Shown here: positions 18,307 through 25,667 of the stretch, one piece after another | How positions within the stretch are numbered: the stretch's first letter is position 1 | Layout: each line of letters begins with the position of its first letter | NCBI GenBank assembly: GCA_937952235.1 | Contig: CALFZM010000366.1 | Location: 20,675 to 84,674, forward strand | Direction of reading: 5' to 3' | DNA: 64,000 bases | Source of the DNA: an uncultured Opitutia bacterium | GTDB taxonomy: Bacteria > Verrucomicrobiota > Verrucomicrobiia > Opitutales > Opitutaceae | Translations under genes and position numbers: made by a program | The notes under the pieces: model-generated | Seen by the model: only the letters and a program-made list of their open reading frames with translations | The model's database searches: none | Told to the model about the DNA's origin: nothing

Positions 18307-18322
18307 GTGACGATCGGGTGAC
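18307..18322 (-). promoter_or_regulatory. Pho-box-like direct repeat upstream of TonB receptor
   Basis: GTGAC on the plus strand starts at 18307 and 18318, exactly 11 bp apart; on the coding strand this reads CGTCACCCGATCGTCACTC, about 94 bp before the receptor ATG. The near-identical element upstream of the CHAD gene (8571-8586) makes a shared regulator likely. The gap 18214-18423 holds no gene. Confidence 0.55.
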
Positions 18323-18423
18323 GCCCGCCCGGTGGCGCGGCCTCTCCCGGCCGGCCGGAGCAGGGGCCATGCGCCCTGCGCCGCAATCACGTCTTGGAGG
18401 AAGGGGACGGCCGTGCTCCGGCG

Positions 18424-19230
18424 TCACTCCGACGCCGGCTGCAGGGCCGCGTTCTCCGCGATGCCCTCGTCACGGTCGATTGGATACCGGCGCACGAAGT
18501 CCGTGTACTGGATCAGCTCGAACCGCCCGTCCCAGTGCTCCACGATCGCGGTGAGCGACTCCACCCAGTCGCCCGAGTTGAGGTAGTGCACGCCGCCGAG
18601 GGACTTGTCGGCCGCGGTGTGGATATGCCCGCACATCACGCCCACGCAGTCCCGCTGCCGCGCGAGCTGCACGATGTGATCCTCGAACTTGGAGATGTGG
18701 CTGACGGCCTCCTTGACCCGGGCCTTGATCGCGCGGCTCAGCGACCAGTACTCCCGTCCCCGCCAGGCGCGCCAGGCGTTGTAGAGACGGTTCAGCCGCA
18801 GGAGCGCCCGGTAGCCCCAGTCGCCGAGGTGGGCGAGGAAGACGAAGTTCTTCGTGACCGTGTCGAAGATGTCGCCGTGCAGCACCAGGTACGGTCCATT
18901 CAGTGCCTCGTGCACGTGGTCCTCGACGATGCTGAGGTTCTCGAAGTCGAGGGGGAGGAAGCTCGAGAGGATGTCGTCGTGGTTGCCGCGCACGTAGATG
19001 ACCTGCGTGTCGCGCTTCTCGAGTTTCTTGAGCACGATGCGGACGAAGCGCGTATGCGCCTTCGTCCACGCCCCGCCGCGCCGGAGCTGCCACCCGTCGA
19101 TGATGTCGCCATTGAGGATCAGCTTGTCGCAGCGCACGTGGCGCAGGAAGTGATTCACCTCCGCCGCCTTCGAGTCCAGCGTGCCGAGGTGCACGTCCGA
19201 GAGGATGACCGTCCGCACGTGGAGTTTCAT
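18424..19230 (-). CDS. plcP: PlcP-type phospholipase C (calcineurin-like)
   Basis: 268 residues. Metal motifs: SDVHLG (D12, H14), GDIIDGW (D42), GNHD (83-85), LHGD (118-120) and GHIH (202-204). Beyond the shared metallophosphoesterase core it has the traits of Sinorhizobium PlcP rather than LpxH: GDIIDGWQLRR, a tryptophan/tyrosine-rich insert (HLGDWGYRALLRLNRLYNAW, REYWSLSRAIKARVK) and the ending YLNSGDWVESLTAIVEHWDG. PlcP removes phosphate headgroups from membrane phospholipids during phosphate starvation, giving diacylglycerol. Databases often label such proteins UDP-2,3-diacylglucosamine hydrolase. It is last in an operon with lipid glycosyltransferases, which fits lipid renovation. Confidence 0.75.
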   Translation of the reverse strand: MKLHVRTVILSDVHLGTLDSKAAEVNHFLRHVRCDKLILNGDIIDGWQLRRGGAWTKAHTRFVRIVLKKLEKRDTQVIYVRGNHDDILSSFLPLDFENLSIVEDHVHEALNGPYLVLHGDIFDTVTKNFVFLAHLGDWGYRALLRLNRLYNAWRAWRGREYWSLSRAIKARVKEAVSHISKFEDHIVQLARQRDCVGVMCGHIHTAADKSLGGVHYLNSGDWVESLTAIVEHWDGRFELIQYTDFVRRYPIDRDEGIAENAALQPASE

Positions 19231-20168
19231 GGCAGTTGGAGGGCGAAACCCGATGGCGCGCGGTCCCCGGTGGCCACCGCGCCCGAATCGAAGGGAATCA
19301 GCAGCCGGAGGCTGCGCGGCTGGACCACGACTTCGACCGCCGCGGCCGCGGCATGGGTCTCGCCGTCGGTGTGGATCAGGCCGGGTGTCGCCCGTTCGAT
19401 CACGAACCGGGCGCCCCGCAGGCGGTGCACGAGCGGACTGCGGTCGATCGTGCCGAGGAACAGCCGCGGCACCAGGGCGGCCGCCGCCCGCAGGCCGGCC
19501 GCGCGCACGGCGACGAGGTCGAGCTGCCCGTCGTCGACCCGGGCGCCGGGCGCGATGCGCGCGTGGTTGCCGTATTGATCGGAGTTGGCGACGGCCACGA
19601 GGAGAAGTTCGAGATCCTCCCGCTGGCCGCCGCAGCGGATCGTGACATGCTCGCCGCGCCGCTCGCGCCAGGCATGCCAGGCCACGCGGGCATAGGCGGG
19701 CAGGCCGCGTCGTGTGAGCTGGTTGAACCGGCGGCTCACGTCGGCGTCGAGGCCGAGTCCCATCGCGTTGAAGAAGGGCCGGCCGTTGGCCGTGCCCGTA
19801 TCGATGCTCACGATCCGGGAGCCGGTCCCGCTCGCGAGTTCCAGGGCGCCAAGTGGCGAGCGGGGCAGCCCGAGGTGGAGCGCCAGGCCGTTCCCCGAGC
19901 CGCACGGCACGAGCGCGAGCGCCGCCGGCGTGTGCAGCAGCCCCTGGGCGACCTCGTTCATGGTGCCGTCGCCGCCGACCGCCACGACCACGTCGTGCCC
20001 GGCCGCCACCGCCTCGCGCGCGAGGATCGTGGCGTGCCCCGGGCCCTCGGTGACGGAGAGCCGGGCATCGAGGGCGCGCGCCGCGATGAACTCGCGGATC
20101 GATGCGGCCAGGCTCGGGCGCCGCCGGTTGCGCCCCGAATGCGGATTGAAGATGAAGCAGGTCTTCAT
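19227..20168 (-). CDS. diacylglycerol kinase-like lipid kinase (YegS/DgkB family)
   Basis: 313 residues with the DAGK catalytic fold: FIFNPHSGRN at the start, GGDGTMNE (65-72) as nucleotide-binding loop, and PCGSGNGLALHLG (88-100), a variant of the usual GTxNDFA loop. The C-terminal lid carries the LIHTDGE motif. Such enzymes phosphorylate diacylglycerol or related lipids with ATP. Overlaps both neighbours by 4 bp (ATGA), so it is expressed with PlcP and the glycosyltransferases. In that setting it could recycle surplus diacylglycerol to phosphatidate when phosphate returns, or act on another lipid; the sequence does not decide. Confidence 0.8.
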   Translation of the reverse strand: MKTCFIFNPHSGRNRRRPSLAASIREFIAARALDARLSVTEGPGHATILAREAVAAGHDVVVAVGGDGTMNEVAQGLLHTPAALALVPCGSGNGLALHLGLPRSPLGALELASGTGSRIVSIDTGTANGRPFFNAMGLGLDADVSRRFNQLTRRGLPAYARVAWHAWRERRGEHVTIRCGGQREDLELLLVAVANSDQYGNHARIAPGARVDDGQLDLVAVRAAGLRAAAALVPRLFLGTIDRSPLVHRLRGARFVIERATPGLIHTDGETHAAAAAVEVVVQPRSLRLLIPFDSGAVATGDRAPSGFALQLP

Positions 20169-21331
20169 GCGGAAGCGGCGGCGGCCCGGAACGGCAGCGG
20201 CACGGGCTCCGCCGTGGCCAGCTCGCCCGCGTGGCCGAGCACGGCCGAGGCGATGTCGTGCGCCGCCCCCGGGCGCGACAGCGGCGCCAGCGCGGTCCGC
20301 CATTCGCGCCAGACTCCTCCGCCGGCGGCAAACGCCCGCTCCAGCGCCGCGATCACCGCGGGCGCCGTCGTGGCGAGGGCGCCGACGCCGTGCCGGCGCA
20401 GCAGCTCCCAGTTGCCCTCCTCCTGGCCGGGCACGATCTGGTTGACGATCATCGGACACCGGGCGGCGAGGGCCTCCTGGGTGGTGGCGCCGCCGGCCTT
20501 ACTGATCACGACGTGGTGGGAGAGCAGCAGCCGCGGAATCTCGTCGGTCCAGCCCAGAATTCGCGTCGCCGCGGTCCGCCCGCGCGCCACCGACTCGAGC
20601 TCACGCTGCAACGCGGCGTTCCGGCCGACCGTGCACGTCACCTCCCACGACGTGGTCGTGAGCAGGCGGCGCGCGGTTGCCGCCGCCTCGGGCTGGCGGG
20701 AGTTGATGATGTACAGGACGCGCGGCACCCCGCCCGCGACGAGGTCGGGCGGGCCAGGCTCGGTCCCGGCGGCCGCGAACACCGGCGGCACCGGGAATCC
20801 GGCGACGTGCAGCCGGCGGGAATCGACGCCCGCCGCTCGCAGCACGGCGGCGGAATCCTCGTTGGGCAGGAACCAGCCGTCGGACGGGGCGCGCCACCAC
20901 AGCGAATTGATGCTGATCGAGTCGGTCACCACGGTGAACACCGGGCCGCTCCAGCCGCCGCGGCGGGAGAGCTCCTCCAGGAGAAATCCGTAGACCGGAT
21001 ACGTCGTGCACACCGCCTCCGGAGCGTGGGCCGCGAGCAGGCGGCCGAGGGCCCGCCGTTCGGCGAGCAGGCGGCGAAGGACCGAGGGCAGGAGCCGCGA
21101 GCGATGCATCCAGGCGTAGGCGGCGCGCCAGACCCAGGGCGCCCGGTTGATCAACCCGAGGTAGCTGCGGCGGGCCAGGGCATTGCCGCGCGGTGCCGCC
21201 AGCTCGAACACGTCCGCCACCCGGGCGGTGCCGGGGCCGCCGAGCTGGTCGAAGCCCGTCGCGAGCGCCCGGGCCGCGGCATTGTGCCCCTCGCCGAAAC
21301 CGGCGGTGAGGATGATCACCCGCGGTCTCAT
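20165..21331 (-). CDS. MGDG-synthase-like glycosyltransferase (GT28)
   Basis: 388 residues. The N-terminus VIILTAGFGEGHNAAARAL (5-23) is the acceptor-side signature of the MGDG synthase/UgtP group, and the C-terminal half has the sugar-nucleotide motif ISKAGGATTQEALAARCPMIV (about 283-303) with VPGQEEGN. These enzymes transfer galactose or glucose from a UDP-sugar to diacylglycerol, making phosphorus-free glycolipids at the inner membrane. Coupled by 4-bp overlaps to the upstream GT4 gene and downstream lipid kinase. With PlcP in the same operon the likely acceptor is diacylglycerol freed from phospholipid; which sugar is used cannot be told. Confidence 0.82.
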   Translation of the reverse strand: MRPRVIILTAGFGEGHNAAARALATGFDQLGGPGTARVADVFELAAPRGNALARRSYLGLINRAPWVWRAAYAWMHRSRLLPSVLRRLLAERRALGRLLAAHAPEAVCTTYPVYGFLLEELSRRGGWSGPVFTVVTDSISINSLWWRAPSDGWFLPNEDSAAVLRAAGVDSRRLHVAGFPVPPVFAAAGTEPGPPDLVAGGVPRVLYIINSRQPEAAATARRLLTTTSWEVTCTVGRNAALQRELESVARGRTAATRILGWTDEIPRLLLSHHVVISKAGGATTQEALAARCPMIVNQIVPGQEEGNWELLRRHGVGALATTAPAVIAALERAFAAGGGVWREWRTALAPLSRPGAAHDIASAVLGHAGELATAEPVPLPFRAAAASA

Positions 21332-22376
21332 GCCACCGCCGCGACCGGCCCGCCGGCGGCACTGCCGGCGACCGAGAGCAGGTCGGCCTCGAACCGGCCG
21401 ATGACCTGGTCCCACGACTGGGCCTCGACCGCGAGCCGCGCCGCGGGCCGCAGCTGCGCGCGCAACATCGGGTCGGTCGCGAGCATGACGGCGGCGTCGA
21501 CGAGCGCCTCCGGCCGGTCGCACGGCGCGACGAGCCCGCTGCGGCCGTGGCGGATAAACTGCTGCGCCGCGGCGTAGTCGAATCCTGCGACCGCGAGCTC
21601 ACTGGCCATCGCCTCCGTGAGGACGTTGCCGAACGTCTCCGTGAGGCTCGCGTGGATGTAGATGTCGGCCGAGGCGTAGTGCCGCGCGAGCTCCCCGCGC
21701 GAGACGAAACCCGTGAAGATGCAGCCCGGGTGGTCCCGTTGCAGCCGGGAGCGCAGGGGCCCGTCCCCGACCAGGACGAAGCGGCACCGCGGATTGGACT
21801 GCCGCATCGCGGCGAAGGCCCGCATGAGCAGGTCGTAGTTCTTCTCCGCCGCCATCCGGCCGGCGTGGATGACGACTGGTTCGTCGCCAGAGGCGTCCCA
21901 CGTGGCCCGCAGCGCGGCGCACCGCCGCGCCGGATGAAACTGCCAGGTGTCGACCCCGCGCGACAGCAGCGCCACGTCGGTGAAACCGGCGGCGGCCAGC
22001 TCGGCGGACAGTTCCGCGGTGGGCACGAACGTGCGCCGCGTGCGGTTGTGCACCCGCCGCAGCCAGCCGAGCACGACCCGTCCGAAGAGACCGAACCCGT
22101 AGTGGCGCGAGCAGATCCTCGACAACGCCAGGACCTACGAGGAGCAGGTATTCAGGATCCGAGCCGCAGCAGCGGGTAACGCGGGATCGGCACCCCCGGC
22201 AGCGGCACCTGCACGTATTCCGGATGGGTCCCGGCGGGGGGCAGGTCGGGGCGCCGCGGGCGGTAGACGCGCACCGCGTGACCGCGCCGGCCGAGCTCGC
22301 GCGCAATGACGCCGAACGTCATCGCCACGCCATTGATCTCGGGCGGGAACGTTTCGGTGACGACGGCGAGTTTCAC
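21328..22376 (-). pseudogene. GT4 glycosyltransferase (Agt-like), interrupted
   Basis: The N-terminal part (22376-22152) reads MKLAVVTETFPPEINGV and on to PRYPLLRLG, then hits a stop. The C-terminal part resumes in another frame near 22112 with SRHYGFGLFGRVVLGWLRR and continues through GRMAAEKNYDLLMRAF and the E-x7-E nucleotide motif (HASLTETFGNVLTEAM) to the end, overlapping the GT28 gene by 4 bp. About 50 residues expected between LRLG and SRHYG (the acceptor-binding middle) are absent; about 50 bp of unrelated sequence fills the gap. The intact relatives glycosylate diacylglycerol. Either a real disabling event or an assembly error; as given, no full-length protein can be made. Confidence 0.8.
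22109..22159 (+). other. tyrS-like 51-bp fragment inserted in the GT4 gene
   Basis: On the plus strand this stretch translates as EQILDNARTYEEQVFRI, which resembles the conserved NAxTYxxQVFKIL segment of bacterial (type 2) tyrosyl-tRNA synthetase, opposite in strand to the glycosyltransferase it interrupts. No other part of tyrS is present nearby. Its limits coincide with the points where glycosyltransferase homology stops and resumes. Confidence 0.55.
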
Positions 22377-22436
22377 GGGGAAGGCGGGACGGCTTCCGCC
22401 CGCGCGCCGAGTAGAACCGGCGTTGGTCGCGAACGC

Positions 22437-22463
22437 ATGACGGTGTCGTTACAATTCGGATAC
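22437..22463. promoter_or_regulatory. three 11-bp-spaced half-sites in the lipid operon/TonB receptor divergent promoter
   Basis: ATGAC, GTTAC and GATAC start at 22437, 22448 and 22459, each 11 bp apart. Read toward the glycosyltransferase operon it is GGTATC-n5-TGTAAC-n5-CGTCAT, resembling tandem Pho-box half-sites, about 60 bp before the GT4 ATG and 164 bp before the receptor ATG on the other side. It could serve both directions. The spacing is seen directly; the regulator is inferred. Confidence 0.5.
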
Positions 22464-22626
22464 TAATGCGGCCCCCGGCGGGCCCGTTGTGACGTCCTTG
22501 TCGCGGCGCCGCCACCGAACCGGCACCCGTGGCCGGCATCCTGCGCGGGTTCCGGCCACCCGCCGCCCGCGGGTGGAAGCCGGATTCGTTCCGTCCCGCT
22601 CTCCCTCCAACACCCGAGTCCAAGCC

Positions 22627-25524
22627 ATGAAGTTCGTCTCCTCCCCGTTCCTCCGGTTTCCCTTCACGGGTCGCCTGCGCGGCGCGCTGTGCGCGGCGCT
22701 GCTCGCGCCGTGCGTCGCCGCCGCCCAGGGCACCGGCATGCTTTCCGGTCGCGTTTCCGACGCCCGCACCGGGCACTCGCTCCAGGGCGCCGTGGTGCGC
22801 GCCGTCGGCACCACCGCCGTCGCCTACACCGACGCCAGCGGCCAGTTCAACCTGCCGGCACTCCCGGCCGGCGGACGCCGCATCCAGGTTGAGTACGTCG
22901 GTCTCGACATCGCCAGCCGCGAGGTCGCGATCGCCGCTGGCGCCGCCGCCACGCTGAACGTCGAACTGGCAAGTGAGACCCTCAAGCTGGAGGCGTTCAC
23001 CGTCGCGGAGTCCGCGCGGGGGCAGGCGCTCGCCATCAACCAGCAAAAGACCGCCAGCGGCCTGGTGAACATCGTGTCCGAAGAGACGTTCAACACCAAC
23101 CTCGGCGGGAACCTCGGCTTCACCCTGCAGCAGTTGCCCGGCCTGAGCGTGAACGAGGGCGAGGACGGCGAACCGTCGGGAGTCAACATCCGCGGACTCG
23201 AGGCCAAGTACAATTCCGTCCAGGTCGACGGCAACCGCATGCCGGCCTCGGGCAACTCCCGCGCGTTCTCCGTCGGCCAGCTCAACGCCGACGCCGTCAG
23301 CAACATCGAAGTCATCAAGGCCGCCACTCCCGACCGCGACGGCGACGCCCTCGGGGGCATCGTCAACGTCATTTCCCGCTCCGCCTTCCAGCGTGACGGG
23401 CGGACCATCGAACTCACGGCAGGCGGGCTCTATTACGACATGCGCGAGCGGTGGAACTACAACGCCTCGCTCAACTACCTCGACCTTTTCAGCGTGGGCG
23501 GCGGCCAGCGGAACCTCGGCGTCGGACTCAATCTCGCGTGGTCGGAGACCTCGCGCGACTACGACAATCTCGACAAGGACTACGCCGTGCTGCGGCCGGA
23601 GTTCGAGCCAGCCCTCCGCCTGTCCGGGCCGCTCTACTTCCATACCAACGCCGCGCCGCAGACCAACGACCGCGAGACGCGGTCCCTCAGCGCCAACCTC
23701 GCGCTCGACTACCGCCTGAGCGCGCAGACGTCCGTCTACCTGCGGCCCTTTTACCGGCACAACCGTGTCGACGCCGAGAAGCCGCGCGCCCGCTACTACG
23801 TCAACTCGAACCACAACTTCAACGCGGCCACCGGCACCAAGAGCATCGCCGAGGCGACCTACAACACCGGGCGTAGCGTCGCCACGGTCACCAACGAGCT
23901 GCGGTACCAGAATGACCTGAGCGTCTCCGACAACGACGTCTACGGCGCCTCGTTTGGAGGCCGTCACCAGATGGCGGAGACGACGGTGTCGTTCGACCTG
24001 TTCCGCTCGAACAACGTTTCGAACCGCGACCGCTCGCTCGCCTACGTCATCCGCAACCCGGGCTACCAGTTCGCGTACGACCAGACGGTCCGCTGGAAGC
24101 CGGTCTATACGATCCTCAACGGCAAGGACCCGTACGACGTGTCGGCCATCAACCGCGGCGACCTCACCTATTCGCCGCGCGACGCGGCCGAGAAGGCCTC
24201 CAGCGCCCGGATTGACGTCGAGCGCAAGTTCGCCGGCGCGAAGCTCGGCGGCGCCCTGAAGTTCGGCGGCAAGTTCCGCTCCAATGTCAAGGAGCAGGAC
24301 CAGGCGTCGGTCGTCTATCGCACGGGCACCAACGCCGCCGGGTTTCCCTACGCCAGCCTCCTCACCCGCACGGACTACAAGGTCTTCGGCGCGCTGCCGA
24401 TCTACCAGTACCCCGACTTGGAACGCGTCGACGCACTGCGGCGCAGCCGTCCGGAACTCTTCGCGCTCCAGACCAACGACGCGCTGCTCAATAACGTCAT
24501 CAACGACTACCGCGCGGAGGAGGACATCGCCGCCGCGTACGGCATGGGCACGCTGCGTTTCGGCGCCACGACGCTCATCACCGGACTGCGCCTGGAACAC
24601 AACACCTTCAAGTCGCGCACCTATCGGTACAACAGCGCGACGCCGGCAGTCCCTGACACGGTCAACGCGAAACGCGACTACACGATGTGGCTGCCCGGCC
24701 TTCACCTGCGGCACGAACTCGCGAAGAACCTGATCCTGCGCGAGAGCTACAACCGCAGTTACAGCCGCCCCGACGTGAACGCGCTCGTCGCGGGCCTGAA
24801 CCTCGACACGAACACCGGCAACATCTCCGGCGGCAACCCGAACCTGAAGCCGTCGACGTCGCACAACTTCGACGTGCAGCTCGAATACTACACACCCAAG
24901 GGCGGGCTCTACTCGGCCGGCGTGTTCTACAAGAAGATGAAGGGGTTCTACTATGAGACGTCGCTGCGGTTCACCGACACCGACGCCAACGGCTATCCGA
25001 TCCCGGACCCCAATGGCACTCGGATCTACTCCTCGACCGACAACGCCCTCGGCGCGACGAACTACGGCCTGGAGCTGATCGCGCGGCAGCGGCTGCTGTT
25101 CCTCCCGGCTCCCTTCAGCGGGCTGGGTGTCGCACTCTCCGGCACGTTCACCGAGAGCGACGGGAAGTATCCCGGCCGCCTGGACGAGGACCTGCCAACG
25201 TACGGCTTCAGTGACCGGATCTACAATGCCGCGCTCGAGTACGCCGGCGGCGGCTTCCGCGCCCGGCTGAGCTACACGTACCGGTCGGACTTCCTGGAGG
25301 GCCTGGACGCGAACAATCTCTTCGACGACTACTTCGGCGCCTACGAGTCGCTCAACTGGGAGTCGAGCTACCAGCTCAACCGCGGCACCCGGCTGTTCTT
25401 CAACGTGAACAACCTCACCGACGAGCCGCAGATATCCTACCAGGGCGTGAACCGGCCCGACAACCCGGAGGACTACACGAAGTACTCCTGGCGCGCGACG
25501 TTCGGCGTGGGCTACCGGTTCTGA
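22627..25524 (+). CDS. TonB-dependent receptor (TonB-Xanth-Caul type)
   Basis: 965 residues from the ATG just before the signal peptide (MKFVSSPFLRF to VAAAQ). CarboxypepD_reg-like domain at about 40-115 (GMLSGRVSDARTGHSLQGAVV), TonB-box-like LKLEAFTVAES, plug with QQLPGLSVNEGEDGEPSGV, NIRGLEAKYNSVQVDGNRMP and ATPDRDGDALGGIVNVIS, then a large barrel ending GVGYRF. This is the receptor class that imports oligosaccharides and other large solutes in Caulobacter and Xanthomonas. It heads a run with a second receptor and two phosphatases on the same strand, so a phosphorylated ligand is plausible. Confidence 0.9.
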   Translation: MKFVSSPFLRFPFTGRLRGALCAALLAPCVAAAQGTGMLSGRVSDARTGHSLQGAVVRAVGTTAVAYTDASGQFNLPALPAGGRRIQVEYVGLDIASREVAIAAGAAATLNVELASETLKLEAFTVAESARGQALAINQQKTASGLVNIVSEETFNTNLGGNLGFTLQQLPGLSVNEGEDGEPSGVNIRGLEAKYNSVQVDGNRMPASGNSRAFSVGQLNADAVSNIEVIKAATPDRDGDALGGIVNVISRSAFQRDGRTIELTAGGLYYDMRERWNYNASLNYLDLFSVGGGQRNLGVGLNLAWSETSRDYDNLDKDYAVLRPEFEPALRLSGPLYFHTNAAPQTNDRETRSLSANLALDYRLSAQTSVYLRPFYRHNRVDAEKPRARYYVNSNHNFNAATGTKSIAEATYNTGRSVATVTNELRYQNDLSVSDNDVYGASFGGRHQMAETTVSFDLFRSNNVSNRDRSLAYVIRNPGYQFAYDQTVRWKPVYTILNGKDPYDVSAINRGDLTYSPRDAAEKASSARIDVERKFAGAKLGGALKFGGKFRSNVKEQDQASVVYRTGTNAAGFPYASLLTRTDYKVFGALPIYQYPDLERVDALRRSRPELFALQTNDALLNNVINDYRAEEDIAAAYGMGTLRFGATTLITGLRLEHNTFKSRTYRYNSATPAVPDTVNAKRDYTMWLPGLHLRHELAKNLILRESYNRSYSRPDVNALVAGLNLDTNTGNISGGNPNLKPSTSHNFDVQLEYYTPKGGLYSAGVFYKKMKGFYYETSLRFTDTDANGYPIPDPNGTRIYSSTDNALGATNYGLELIARQRLLFLPAPFSGLGVALSGTFTESDGKYPGRLDEDLPTYGFSDRIYNAALEYAGGGFRARLSYTYRSDFLEGLDANNLFDDYFGAYESLNWESSYQLNRGTRLFFNVNNLTDEPQISYQGVNRPDNPEDYTKYSWRATFGVGYRF

Positions 25525-25557
25525 GCGTCTCTCCCGCTCCTTCCGACCGACCTCTCT

Positions 25558-25591
25558 CGCCGCCGGGCCCACTCCGGCGGCGTTTCGTCTT
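25558..25591 (+). terminator. probable rho-independent terminator after the first of two tandem TonB receptors
   Basis: A 9-bp perfect GC stem CGCCGCCGG / CCGGCGGCG with a 7-nt loop starts 34 bp after the receptor stop codon and is followed by the T-rich TTTCGTCTT. The T tract is interrupted, so termination may be partial. Confidence 0.55.
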
Positions 25592-25667
25592 CGGGGCGGA
25601 ATTCACCGTAGCGTCGCCCTGTTGCCCCACATTCGTAACGCCGCCGGCCCAAACTGGGCCCTCCGCC

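Noticed and set aside
13312..18321. A 1669-codon open frame on the plus strand opposite the beta-helix protein and TonB receptor
   Set aside because: It is low-complexity Arg/Gly/Ala-rich with no domains and lies fully antisense to two clear genes; such shadows are common at this GC content.
18424..19230. LpxH (UDP-2,3-diacylglucosamine pyrophosphatase)
   Set aside because: Shares the metal motifs, but the inserts and the GDWVESLTAIVEHWDG ending, plus the lipid operon context, fit PlcP better; a phylogeny would decide.
22109..22159. A complete tyrosyl-tRNA synthetase gene
   Set aside because: Only about 17 codons match; flanking sequence belongs to the glycosyltransferase on the other strand.
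22135..25572. A 1145-codon open frame on the minus strand
   Set aside because: Antisense to a TonB receptor with obvious domains; no recognisable protein pattern.
25621..25660. Another Pho-box-like site before the second tandem TonB receptor
   Set aside because: Only a single TTCGTAACG is present, without a partner at 11-bp spacing.
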